From Streptomyces sp. CG 926 (GTDB taxonomy: Bacteria > Actinomycetota > Actinomycetes > Streptomycetales > Streptomycetaceae), in contig NZ_QGGZ01000020.1 of assembly GCF_003148825.1 (NCBI RefSeq), forward strand, positions 36,721-100,720: DNA of 64,000 nucleotides, in the 5' to 3' direction. Shown piece by piece: positions 28,101-48,959 of the stretch. Position 1 is the stretch's first letter; every line of letters starts with the position of its first letter. The notes beneath the pieces are model-generated. The model saw only the letters and a program-made list of their open reading frames with translations. It ran no database searches and had not been told where the DNA came from. The translations under genes and the position numbers were made by a program.

Positions 28101-31100
28101 GTCTTCGACCACCCCACCCCGCTCGCGGCCGCGGCCGAGCTGCGGACCCTGCTGCTGGGCGAGGACCGCCCCGCCGACGCGGTGTCCGCGCCGTCCGCCG
28201 CCTCAGCCGAAGGCGACCCCGTGGTGATCGTCGGGATGGCCTGCCGGTTCCCCGGCGGGGCGAACTCGCCCGAAGGACTGTGGGACCTGGTCGCGGCCGG
28301 CAAGGACGGCATCGGGAACTTCCCCACCGACCGCCACTGGGACGTCCCCGCCGACGCGGCGTTCTCCCAGACCGGCGGCTTCCTCCCGGACGCCGCCCGG
28401 TTCGACGCGGCCTTCTTCGGGATATCCCCCCGCGAGGCCCTCGCGATGGACCCCCAGCAGCGCCTGCTGCTGGAGACCTCCTGGGAGGCACTGGAGCGGA
28501 CCGGCCTGGACGCCCTGTCCCTGCGCGGCAGCCGCACCGGCGTCTTCGTCGGCGCGGGATCGCACGACTACGGCACCCTGCTGACCTCCATGGAGGGCGG
28601 ACAGGACTACGCGCTGACCGGAGCCGTCGGCAGCGTCCTGTCCGGGCGGATCGCCTACACCCTGGGCCTGGAGGGCCCGGCCCTGACCGTGGACACGGCC
28701 TGCTCCTCCTCGCTGGTGGCCCTCCACCTCGCGGCGCAGTCCCTGCGCAACGGCGAGTGCGAGCTGGCCCTCGCCGGCGGCGTGGCCGTCATGGCCACCC
28801 CCAACGCCTTCGACGCGTTCGCCCGGCAGGGCGGACTGGCCCCGGACGGACGCTGCAAGGCCTTCGCGGCCGGTGCCGACGGCACCGGCTGGGGCGAGGG
28901 CGTCGGCGTCCTGGTCCTGACGCGCCTCTCCGAGGCACGCCGCCGCGGCCACGAGGTGCTGGCGGTCGTACGCGGCTCGGCGGTCAACTCCGACGGGGCC
29001 TCCAACGGCCTCAGCGCGCCCAACGGCCCCTCGCAGCAGCGGGTGATCCGGCAGGCGCTGGCCGACGCGAACGTCTCCGTCACCGACGTGGACCTGGTGG
29101 AGGCGCACGGTACGGGCACCTCGCTGGGCGACCCGATCGAGGCGCAGGCACTGCTCGCGACCTACGGCCAGGGCCGGACCGAGGGCCGCCCGCTCCACCT
29201 CGGCTCGGTGAAGTCGAACATCGGCCACACCCAGGCCGCCGCGGGCGTGGCCGGCGTGATCAAGTCGGTGCTGGCGCTGCGGCACGGCATGCTGCCGGCC
29301 ACGCTGCACGTGGACGAGCCGACCCCGGAGGTCGACTGGTCGTCCGGCGCGGTGGAGCTGCTGACCGAGGGCCGGCAGTGGCCGCGTACGGACAGCCCCC
29401 GCCGAGCGGGCGTGTCGGCGTTCGGCATCAGCGGCACCAACGCGCACGTGATCCTGGAACAGGCGCCGGCCACCGCGCAGGACCCGCGGCCCGAGCGCGC
29501 GCCGCAGCCCCGCGGCCCGGTGCCGTGGTCCGTTTCGGCCCGCTCCGCGGGCGCGCTGAAGGCCCAGGCCCGGCGGCTGGCCGCGTACGTCGGCGCCACC
29601 GACCTGCCGGTCGGTGACATCGGCTTCTCCCTGGCGGCGACGCGGGCCCAGCTGGAGCACCGCGCGGTCGTGACGGCCGCGGACCGCGACGGCTTCGCGG
29701 CGGCCCTGACGGCGCTCGCCGACGGCACCTCCGCCGCCGGCGTGGTGCAGGGCGTCGCCGCCGAGGGCGGGACGGCGTTCCTCTTCTCCGGGCAGGGCTC
29801 GCAGCGCGAGGGGATGGGCCGGGAACTGTACGACGCCCACCCGGTGTTCGCCTCGGCCTTCGACGAGGTGTGCGCACAGCTCGACCTGCTGCTGGACCGT
29901 CCGGTGAAGGAGGTCGTGTTCACCGACGGCGCCGCACTGGCCGAGACCGTCCACACCCAGGCCGGGCTGTTCGCCCTGGAGGTCGCCCTGTCCGAGCTCG
30001 TGCGCTCGTGGGGCGTGCGGCCGGACATCCTGCTCGGGCACTCGATCGGCGAGCTCACCGCGGCCTACGTGGCCGGGGTGTGGAGCCTGCCGGACGCCTG
30101 CCGGATCGTCGCCGCGCGGGGCAGGCTGATGCAGGCGCTGCCCAGGGGCGGCGCGATGTTGGCGGTGCAGGCGGCCGAGGGCGAGTTGCCCGGACTGCCG
30201 CAGGGCGTATCGGTCGCCGCGGTCAACGGCCCCCGCTCGGTGGTGCTGTCCGGTGACGAGGAGCCGGTGACGGCACTGGCCCGGACCTTCGCCGAAGAGG
30301 GCAGGCGCACCAAGCGCCTGACGGTCAGCCACGCCTTCCACTCGGCCCGGATGGAACCGATGCTGGCCGAGTTCGCCGAGGTGCTGGCCACGGTGGAGTT
30401 CCGCGCGCCGGCCGTACCCGTCGTGTCGAACCTGACGGGCACCGTCGCGGGCGCGGAACTGACCACCCCCGACTACTGGGTCCGGCACGTCCGCGAGGCC
30501 GTGCGCTTCGCCGACGGCGTCGCGACCGCACGCGACGCCGGTATCGGGACGTTCCTGGAACTCGGCCCCGGCGGCGCGCTGACCGCCATGGCGGAGGAGG
30601 TCCTCGACGAGGCGGGCGAGAGCGCCGCCGTGTGCGTCCCCGTGCTGCGGGCCGACCGGCCCGAGGCCGCCTCGCTGCTGCACGCCCTGGCGACGGGGTC
30701 GGTGCACGGCACCGACGTGGACTGGACGTCCGCGTTCACCGGACACGACGCGCGCACCGTGGAACTGCCGACCTACGCCTTCCAGGGCAAGCACTTCTGG
30801 CCGCTGCCCGACCGGCCCGCCGGGGACCTGACGGCGGCCGGCCTGGCCGAGGCCGGCCACCCGCTGCTGACGGCCTGGCTCCCCTCGCCGCAGGGCGACG
30901 GGGTACTGGCCACCGGCCGCCTGTCCCTGAGCACGCACCCGTGGCTGGGCGAGCACACGGTGCTGGGCACCGTCCTCGTGCCGGGCACCGCCTTCGTCGA
31001 CCTCGCCTGCTGGGCGGGTGAGCGCGTCGGCTGCGGCGAACTGAGGGAACTGACGCTGGCCGCCCCGCTGGCACTGGCCGAGAACGCGGCCGTACGGCTG

Positions 31101-34100
31101 CGCCTCGTCCTCGAGGCGCCCGACGCCACCGGCTGCCGCCCGGTCGCCGTGTACACCCAGCCGGACACCAAGGAGGAGGAGTCCGCCTGGACGCGGCACG
31201 CCGAGGGCCTGCTCGCCCCGGCCGACCCCGCCTTCACCGCGCCCGGCGGCCTCGACGTCTGGCCGGCGGCCGGTGCCGAGCCCGTCGACCTGGACGGCTT
31301 CTACGACGGGCTCGTCGACGCCGGCTTCGACTACGGCCCGCTCTTCCAGGGGCTGTACGGGACCTGGCGGCGCGGCGACGAGGTCTTCGCCGAGGTGCGC
31401 CTGCCGGGCGACGGCGGCGACGCCCGCGGCTTCGGCGTCCACCCGGCCCTGCTGGACGCGGCCCTGCACGCGCTGGGGCCGGCCGCCCGGGCCGAGGACG
31501 AGCCGGGATCGGCCCGCCTGCCCTTCTCCTGGGGCGGAGTACGGGTCCACGCGGTCGGCGCCGACCTGCTGCGGGTCCGCCTGGTCCGCGCCGACGACGG
31601 CACCATCACGCTGCACGCCGCCGACGCGGACGGCCGCCCGGTCGTCTCCATCGACTCGCTGGTCATGCGGCCCGTCTCGCCGGAGCGGCTGCGCGGCGCG
31701 CAGACGGCACCGACGACGGGCGACGCGCTGTTCGCCACGGGCTGGGTGCCCTTGGACGGCCCCCTCGTCGCACCGGAATCGGCCGGCTGCGTCCTGCTCG
31801 GCGAACCGCTGGACGGCCCCTGGCGCCATCACCCCGACCTCGCGGCCTACGCCGCGGCGCTCGCCGACGGCACCCAGGAGCCCGGCCCGGTCGTGGTGCG
31901 GTGCCCGGAGGAGAGCACGGACGGCGCCGACGCCGCCGGCGCGGCACGCCGCGCCGCCGAGTGGGCCCTGGACCTGCTCCAGCGGTGGCTGGCCGACGAC
32001 CGGCCGGCCGACAGCCCCCTCGTGATCGCCACCCGCCACGCGGCCGCCGTACCGGCAGCGCCGGCCCCGGTCAGGCTCGCCCACGCGACGGTGTCCGGCC
32101 TGGTCCGCTCGGCCCAGACGGAGAACCCCGACCGCATCTTCCTGATCGACCTCGACGACGCCCTGCCGGATCCGGCACACGTCGTCGAGGCGGTGCACCG
32201 GGGCGAGCCCGAGGTGGCCGTACGTCAGGGAGGGCTCTACGCCCGCCGGCTGACACGTCCCTCCACGGGCGCGTCCCTGACGGTGCCCCCCGGCCCGTGG
32301 CGGCTGGACAGCACCGGGCGCGGCACGCTGGACAACCTGGCCCTGGTGCCCTGCGACGAGGCGAAGGCCCCGCTCGCCGAGGGCATGGTGCGCATCGCGG
32401 TCCGTGCGGCGGGCATGAACTTCCGGGACGTGCTGATCGCCCTGGACATGTACCCGGGCCGGGCGGAGCTCGGTACGGAATGCGCCGGCGTGGTCCTGGA
32501 GACAGGGCCCGGCGTGAGCGACCTGGTGCCGGGCGACCGCGTGATGGGGATGGTCGCCGGCGCGTTCGGACCCACCGCGGTCGCCGACCGCCGGGTGCTC
32601 GTGCGGATGCCGCGGGGATGGTCCTTCGCATCCGCGGCAGCGACGCCGGTCGCCTTCCTGACGGCCTACTACGGCCTGGTCGACCTGGCCGGGCTGAGCG
32701 CCGGCGAGTCGGTGCTCGTCCACGCCGCCGCAGGCGGCGTGGGCATGGCGGCCGTGCAACTGGCCCGGCACCTGGGCGCCGAGGTGTTCGGCACCGCCAG
32801 TGAACCCAAGTGGGAGACCCTGCTCGCCGACGGGCTGGACCGCGCGCACATCGCCTCCTCCCGGACGCTGGACTTCGCCGACGCCTTCCGGACGGCGACG
32901 GACGGCGCCGGTGTGGACGTCGTACTGAACGCGCTCGCGGGCGAGTTCATCGACGCTTCCCTCGGTCTGATGCCGCGCGGCGGCCGCTTCGTGGAGATGG
33001 GCAAGACCGATCCGCGCGACCCCGCGCGGATCGCCGACGAGCACCCGGGTGTGCGCTACCGGGCCTTCGACCTCGGTGACGCCGGCCCGGACCGCATCGG
33101 CGAGATCCTCACCCACCTCGCCGAACTGTTCGACCGCGGTTCGCTGGTTCCGCTTCCGGTCACCACCTGGGACATCCGCGACGCGGAGGACGCCTTCCGG
33201 GCGCTGAGCCAGGCCACCATCACCGGCAAGGCGGTACTGACCCTCCCCACCACCTCCTTCGAGGCGGGCGAGACCGTCCTGATCACCGGTGGTACGGGCA
33301 CCCTCGGCACCCTGCTGGCGCGGCACCTCGTCGTGGAACACGGCCTTCGTCACGTGACGCTGACCGGACGGCGCGGCACGGACACCCCTGCCGTGGAGCA
33401 GCTGCGCACCGAACTCGCCGAACTGGGCGCGCAGGTACGGGTCGCGGCCTGTGACGCGGGCGACGAGGAGGCACTCGGCCGGCTCCTGGACTCGATCACC
33501 GCGGAGCATTCACTGGCCGGCGTCGTACACGCCGCAGGCGTCACCGACGACGGGGTCGTCTCCGCCCTGGACCCGCAGCGGCTGAACGCCGTACTGCACC
33601 CGAAGGTGGACGGTGCCTGGAACCTGCACCGTCTCACCGAGCACCTGGCACCCCGGATGTTCGCCCTGTTCTCGTCCGCGTCGGCCACGCTCGGCGCGGC
33701 GGGCCAGGGCAACTACGCGGCCGCCAACGCGTTCCTGGACTCGCTGGCCGAGTACCGGCACGCGCAGGGCCTGCCGGCCACGAGCCTGGCCTGGGGCCTG
33801 TGGGGTGAGGCCAGCGGTATGACCGGCAGCCTCGACGAGCGCGACCTGCGGCGCATGAGCCGCTCCGGCGTCGCCCCGCTCGGCAGCGAGGAGGGCCTGG
33901 CCCTGTTCGACAGCGGCGTGCTCGGCGGCGTCCCGGCGGTCGTCCCGGTCAAGCTCGACCTGGCCGGGCTGCGGGCACACCACGCGGACCGGCCCGTGCC
34001 GGCCGTACTGCGCGAACTCGTACGGGTCCGGCGCTCGGCGGCCACCGCCACGGTGACCCGCGTGGCGGGCGAGGCCGCCCCGGCGTCACTGACGGACAGG

Positions 34101-34607
34101 CTCGCCCCGCTGTCCCCCGCGGAGCGGCACCGGCTCGTCCTGGACCTGGTGCGCGAGCACACCGCGGCCGTACTGGGCCACGGCTCCGCCGACGAGATCG
34201 ACTCCGACCAGGCGTTCAAGGCGCTCGGATTCGACTCGCTCACGGCGGTCGAACTCCGCAACCACCTGCGGACGGCCACCTCCCTGGCCGTCCCGGCGAC
34301 CTTGGTCTTCGACCACCCGACACCGGCCGCGCTCACCGAGCACCTGCTCGAACTCGCCGCACCCCCGCGTCATGACCCGGTGCTCCAGGTCATGGGCGAG
34401 CTCGAACGCCTCGAAGCGGGCATCGAGGCGATCGGCACCGGCGACGGCTCCCACGACGAGGTGGCGGCACGACTGCGCCGCATCCTCCGCAAGCTCGAGG
34501 CCGGGTCCGCACCGGCCACCGCCGACAGCGAGGACTCCTCCCTCGAAACGGCCACCGCGGCAGAACTGCTCGCGTTCATCGACAGCGAATTCGGCGATCT
34601 CGCCTAA
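16110..34607 (+). CDS. Type I modular PKS 1 (loading module, modules 1-3)
   Basis: A 6165-aa multienzyme builds the start of the chain: KSQ-AT-ACP, then KS-AT-KR-ACP, KS-AT-KR-ACP and KS-AT-DH-ER-KR-ACP. All extension KSs have an active-site Cys in DTACSSS (residues 1208, 2680 and 4198), and the ACP serines are 968, 2451, 3975 and 6043. The C-terminal 100 residues, with a VLQVMGELERLEAGI helix and an acidic end, form a docking domain for PKS2. The ATG at 16110 was chosen because homology begins 15 residues later; the frame is open back to 15366 only because the relic overlaps it. There is no N-terminal docking helix, as expected for the first protein. PKS2 starts 19 bp after the stop. Confidence 0.95.
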   Translation: MLTDEGTASPDHAADGEAIAVVGMSCRVAGADTPEAFWQVLSSGTCAVSRDERTGQWAGFLEDKDRFDAAFFGLTPREAAAMDPQQRLVLELAWAAFEDARMVPDRLGGTRTGVFVGVINDDYATLVRRTGPAAISGLTATGLHRSLIANRLSYLLRLRGPSLTVDSAQSSSLVAVHLACESLRRSESDVAVAAGVNLILADESTLGMECMGALSPDGRSHVFDARANGYVRGEGGATVVLKRLADALADGDRIHCVIRGGAVNNDGGGAGLTAPDQAAQEEVLRVALRRAGVAARELGYVELHGTGTPVGDPVEAAALGAVRTADTGAAVGTAPLAVGSAKTNVGHLEGAAGIVGLIKTALCLTHRRIPATLHHENPHPAIPLDRLGLRVTTALTDWPAIVADRPRLAGVSSFGMGGTNCHLVVAEAPALPAPVEAPTRAPFAEAVTPWPVSGRSEQALRAQAVRLLDFTRDRRALDEAGVGHSLAATRTAFTHRAVVLGADRAGLTAGLAALGGGEESASVVRGTATGAGSGTVFVFPGQGAQWAGMGRELLDTSEVFRREIQACEAALTPYTDWSLTEVLRGEPGAPRLDRVDVVQPALFAVMVGLAALWRSWGIEPAAVVGHSQGEIAAAYVAGALSLDDAARVVALRSAVIARRLAGRGGMASVALPAAQVAERLHGPYADVEIAVVNGPAATVVCGDPAVLDTLAAELEREEIRVRRIAVDYASHSAYVEEIEEEVSAALAPLAPGAPRIPFYSTLLGRRITDEPLDAGYWYRNLRCTVHFQDAVEALLADGHTGFVETSPHPQLTPAVEDTAERAGVPVAAVGSLRREDGGPTRFLVSLAEAWTRGLPVDLTTAFAGARPVDLPTYAFQGVRHWLPELDAAALPAPLRRSTDRDRDDVGNAHEAGDSQENGLRRELAALQPAERARRVLHLVRSTTAAVLGLDGAARVDAAVTFKNQGLGSITAVELRNKLQALTALKLSTTLAYERPTPKALADHLLEQFGEIEQSSDGPAAELPGPHAGGPPRAAASEDRAVTRATGEDPVVIVGMSCRFPGGVDSPEELWRFVSAEGDAISPLPADRGWELPAGFSGEGGFLPDAAGFDASFFGISPREALAMDPQQRLLLETSWEALERAGVDALSLRGSRTAVFVGASPSEYGPRLHESSESDGHVMTGTAPSVLSGRIAYVLGLEGPALTVDTACSSSLVALHLAVRALRDGDCDLALVGGVTVMATPGAFVEFSRQGGLAGDGRCKAFSAAADGTGWGEGAGMLAVQRLSDAVRDGRRVLAVVRGSAVNSDGASNGLTAPNGLAQQRVIRQALADARLAAADVDVVEAHGTGTKLGDPIEAQALLATYGQDRVHPLMLGSVKSNIGHTQAAAGIAGVIKSVLAMQHGTLPRTLHVDEPSPHVDWSAGAVELLTEAREWPAPGRPRRAGVSSFGISGTNAHVILEQAQVTAERDEPAGEPAGAVAWVLSARSEEALREQALRLAEHVRTREPRPADVGLSLAVTRAGLEHRAVLTAADRDEFLTQLAALATGGSAAGVVRAAAREGGPTAFLFTGQGSQRPGMGRELYESQPVFAASFDEVCAELDPLLGRSLKDVVFGDPEALDRTEWAQPALFALEVALFDLVASWGIGPDVLLGHSIGELAAAHVAGVWTLPDACRVVAARGRLMQALPAGGAMAAVQATEDELPPLPAGVSLAAVNGPRSLVLSGDESAVDALVRDFAGQGRRTKRLVVSHAFHSARMDPMLAEFADVLASVEFHRPRTPVVSGLTGGVAGDELLTPDYWVRHARETVRFADAVTTALGRGVDKLLELGPGGPLTAMAEEILADAGRDADVTAVPVLRGGDDEARAAMTAAGRLHAAGTAVDWPALFAPYGARRTDLPTYAFQHERYWLAPAVGRGPAAAGSLRYRAAWTSVPDGARPATTGTWALVVPAGGLDEATVDGVAQALREHGAHPAVVAVDAAEPDRAEIADALRTALGEDAGGVVSLLALDGTPASGVAATAVVLGAMADLGGESRLWCLTRGAVSVSPSDALEAPEQAQMWGMGRVAALEQPERWGALVDLPAVLDERARTRLGAALSGATGEDQVAVRTAGLFARRLVRHSGRGDDARAERSGIDGIAGVDGTVLVTGGTGALGAHLAHWLADEGARHVLLTSRRGPEAEGVGELVARLRERGTEVTVAACDVADRQALAGLISAIPADRPLTAVVHAAGVLDDGVLDALTPGRFSAVAGPKADGARHLHELTRDLDLSAFVLFSSFAGTVGLAGQGNYAAANAYLDALAVHRAQLGLPATSVAWGSWSGAGMAADTEAVRRQLARTGLVPLDPAAALTELRRVLDDGESAVTVADIDWDRCAGSGPGRPTTLFDSIAGARRPPQDTARAGADTSAGRLAGLAGQELRRALAQLVAAEAAAVLGLPATARIQEDRTFRTLGFDSLIGVEFRNRLAAATGRRLSPGLVFDHPTPQRLVEHLATAVEGTSAGAVERSVAVRDHDDPIVIVAAACRFPGDVRSPEDLWQLVLDGRDAIGAFPSDRGWNLHELYSPDPGRAGTSYVREGGFLSDVAGFDASFFGISPREALAMDPQQRLLLESSWEVLERAGIDPTTLQGSRTGVFVGTNGQDYATLLGSADVEGHVLTGTASSVLSGRIAYTLGLEGPAMTVDTACSSSLVALHLAVQALHAGECDLALASGVTVMSTPDIFVEFSRQRGLAVDGRCKAFGSGADGTGWGEGVGIVLVERLSDARRRGHDVLAVVRGSAVNQDGASNGLSAPNGPAQQRVIRQALAEAGLAPRDVDAVEAHGTGTALGDPIEAQALLATYGQDRPADRPLYLGSVKSNIGHTQAAAGMAGILKLLLALRHEQLPRTLHATEPTPEVDWSGGAVELLTENRPWLAPGRPRRAAVSAFGVSGTNAHVILEQAPPAGEPAELPDARPSVLGSPALPWVLSAKSGQALREQAARLLDRMPEAPAADIGRSLVTTRATWEERAVVLADDTGAHLPALGALARGEGDPRVVRGTADTRGRTVFVFPGQGAQWAGMAAGLWESSPVFAQWMDRCAEALAPLTDWSLADVIRAGDGAPGLDRVDVVQPASWAVGVSLAGLWRSCGVEPAAVVGHSQGEIAAACVAGALSLDDGAALVTLRSKLIAEELSGHGGMVSVALSPADTAERISRWDGRISVAANNSRRSTVVSGDPQALAELLAGCEADGVRARRIPVDYASHSAHVERIEERLAELTAGIAPRTGEIPFHSTTTGGPLDTAGLDAGYWYRNLRRPVLFGPVVEDLLAQGHDVFVEVSPHPVLVPAVQDAIDATGSAAAAVGTLRRDQGGPDRFAASLAEAYVRGTGVDWTAVLGATGAPRAELPTYPFQRSRFWPDSVAATAAAGPGDDDAELWQAVERGDLDAVAAELDVQDGQSLRPLLPALSGWRRRRKDSALADSWRYRVSWTPVAQAAAPAPSGTWLLVTADPDGEEARWARAALGEHVTVVLPDAPFSPEVLRSSEGTAWTAVVSLLGLDTRPHPEHPAVPAGVAGTLTLLSALRDAGIDAPLWCLTRGAVGTGRSDQVRAPQQAQFWGLGRVAGLEGPETWGGLVDLPSVLDDRAAALLRTVLGASGDEQEYALRGAGLYVRRLVRAPLDRARPNRRWRPRPDGTVVVTGGTGALGARVARWLAREGAGHLLLTSRRGMAAEGADDLVAELRELGADVTVAACDVAERDGLAEALAGVPDGFPVTAVVHTAGVTRFAALTDTTLAQWADVVAAKADGARHLDELLAAHDLDAFVLFSSGAAVWGSAGQAAYAAANAYADALAADRRRRGLVATSMAWGSWAGGGMVDDDLARELARGGVRSMDPDRAIGALQQALDHDETALTVTDMDWGRFTETFTAARRRPLLDEIPEAAPAVAAESPAGGSPLAAQLAGLTATERDRVLLDLVRTSAALALGHAGAEAVAPAKPFKDLGFDSLTAVDLRNRLASATGVRLPATLVFDHPTPLAAAAELRTLLLGEDRPADAVSAPSAASAEGDPVVIVGMACRFPGGANSPEGLWDLVAAGKDGIGNFPTDRHWDVPADAAFSQTGGFLPDAARFDAAFFGISPREALAMDPQQRLLLETSWEALERTGLDALSLRGSRTGVFVGAGSHDYGTLLTSMEGGQDYALTGAVGSVLSGRIAYTLGLEGPALTVDTACSSSLVALHLAAQSLRNGECELALAGGVAVMATPNAFDAFARQGGLAPDGRCKAFAAGADGTGWGEGVGVLVLTRLSEARRRGHEVLAVVRGSAVNSDGASNGLSAPNGPSQQRVIRQALADANVSVTDVDLVEAHGTGTSLGDPIEAQALLATYGQGRTEGRPLHLGSVKSNIGHTQAAAGVAGVIKSVLALRHGMLPATLHVDEPTPEVDWSSGAVELLTEGRQWPRTDSPRRAGVSAFGISGTNAHVILEQAPATAQDPRPERAPQPRGPVPWSVSARSAGALKAQARRLAAYVGATDLPVGDIGFSLAATRAQLEHRAVVTAADRDGFAAALTALADGTSAAGVVQGVAAEGGTAFLFSGQGSQREGMGRELYDAHPVFASAFDEVCAQLDLLLDRPVKEVVFTDGAALAETVHTQAGLFALEVALSELVRSWGVRPDILLGHSIGELTAAYVAGVWSLPDACRIVAARGRLMQALPRGGAMLAVQAAEGELPGLPQGVSVAAVNGPRSVVLSGDEEPVTALARTFAEEGRRTKRLTVSHAFHSARMEPMLAEFAEVLATVEFRAPAVPVVSNLTGTVAGAELTTPDYWVRHVREAVRFADGVATARDAGIGTFLELGPGGALTAMAEEVLDEAGESAAVCVPVLRADRPEAASLLHALATGSVHGTDVDWTSAFTGHDARTVELPTYAFQGKHFWPLPDRPAGDLTAAGLAEAGHPLLTAWLPSPQGDGVLATGRLSLSTHPWLGEHTVLGTVLVPGTAFVDLACWAGERVGCGELRELTLAAPLALAENAAVRLRLVLEAPDATGCRPVAVYTQPDTKEEESAWTRHAEGLLAPADPAFTAPGGLDVWPAAGAEPVDLDGFYDGLVDAGFDYGPLFQGLYGTWRRGDEVFAEVRLPGDGGDARGFGVHPALLDAALHALGPAARAEDEPGSARLPFSWGGVRVHAVGADLLRVRLVRADDGTITLHAADADGRPVVSIDSLVMRPVSPERLRGAQTAPTTGDALFATGWVPLDGPLVAPESAGCVLLGEPLDGPWRHHPDLAAYAAALADGTQEPGPVVVRCPEESTDGADAAGAARRAAEWALDLLQRWLADDRPADSPLVIATRHAAAVPAAPAPVRLAHATVSGLVRSAQTENPDRIFLIDLDDALPDPAHVVEAVHRGEPEVAVRQGGLYARRLTRPSTGASLTVPPGPWRLDSTGRGTLDNLALVPCDEAKAPLAEGMVRIAVRAAGMNFRDVLIALDMYPGRAELGTECAGVVLETGPGVSDLVPGDRVMGMVAGAFGPTAVADRRVLVRMPRGWSFASAAATPVAFLTAYYGLVDLAGLSAGESVLVHAAAGGVGMAAVQLARHLGAEVFGTASEPKWETLLADGLDRAHIASSRTLDFADAFRTATDGAGVDVVLNALAGEFIDASLGLMPRGGRFVEMGKTDPRDPARIADEHPGVRYRAFDLGDAGPDRIGEILTHLAELFDRGSLVPLPVTTWDIRDAEDAFRALSQATITGKAVLTLPTTSFEAGETVLITGGTGTLGTLLARHLVVEHGLRHVTLTGRRGTDTPAVEQLRTELAELGAQVRVAACDAGDEEALGRLLDSITAEHSLAGVVHAAGVTDDGVVSALDPQRLNAVLHPKVDGAWNLHRLTEHLAPRMFALFSSASATLGAAGQGNYAAANAFLDSLAEYRHAQGLPATSLAWGLWGEASGMTGSLDERDLRRMSRSGVAPLGSEEGLALFDSGVLGGVPAVVPVKLDLAGLRAHHADRPVPAVLRELVRVRRSAATATVTRVAGEAAPASLTDRLAPLSPAERHRLVLDLVREHTAAVLGHGSADEIDSDQAFKALGFDSLTAVELRNHLRTATSLAVPATLVFDHPTPAALTEHLLELAAPPRHDPVLQVMGELERLEAGIEAIGTGDGSHDEVAARLRRILRKLEAGSAPATADSEDSSLETATAAELLAFIDSEFGDLA
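16155..19160 (+). other. PKS1 loading module: KSQ-AT(methylmalonyl)-ACP
   Basis: The KS has Gln169 in place of the active Cys (DSAQSSS), with HGTGT and KTNVGH kept, so it decarboxylates rather than condenses. The AT has GHSQGE (Ser627) and YASH (728-731), the methylmalonyl signature. The ACP serine (968) is in GLGSI rather than GFDSL. The predicted starter is propionyl. Confidence 0.9.
19251..23585 (+). other. PKS1 module 1: KS-AT(malonyl)-KR(B)-ACP
   Basis: The AT has GHSIGE and HAFH (1748-1751), so it takes malonyl. The KR has an intact TGGTGALG and catalytic Tyr2286, with LDD (GVLDDG) and no diagnostic Trp, so it is B-type. It leaves a beta-hydroxyl, the future side-chain alcohol next to the ethyl end. 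Confidence 0.88.
23635..28160 (+). other. PKS1 module 2: KS-AT(methylmalonyl)-KR(A1)-ACP
   Basis: The AT has GHSQGE and YASH (from residue 3232), so it takes methylmalonyl. The KR lacks LDD, has Trp3803 eight residues before Tyr3811 and Gln3808 at the epimerisation position, so it is A-type without epimerisation (A1). The hydroxyl formed here is correctly placed to close one ring of a spiroketal on the M4 ketone. Confidence 0.87.
28214..34370 (+). other. PKS1 module 3: KS-AT(malonyl)-DH-ER-KR-ACP
   Basis: The AT has HAFH (from 4741), so it takes malonyl. The DH has His4949 in HTVLGTVLVP and Asp5116 in LLDAALH, so it should be active. The ER has the GGVG NADPH loop near 5540 and Tyr5448 at the stereocontrol position. 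The KR has TDD and Tyr5869. The result is a fully reduced CH2-CH2 unit. Confidence 0.9.
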
Positions 34608-34626
34608 GACCATGGAGCTGATCCCA

Positions 34627-48954
<14,328 letters not shown>

Positions 48955-48959
48955 GCCGG

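Noticed and set aside
18798..28112. A very long minus-strand open frame opposite PKS1
   Set aside because: It is a shadow of the GC-biased PKS codons: composition is Arg/Gly/Val/Gln-rich with no domain, and the plus strand is unmistakably PKS.
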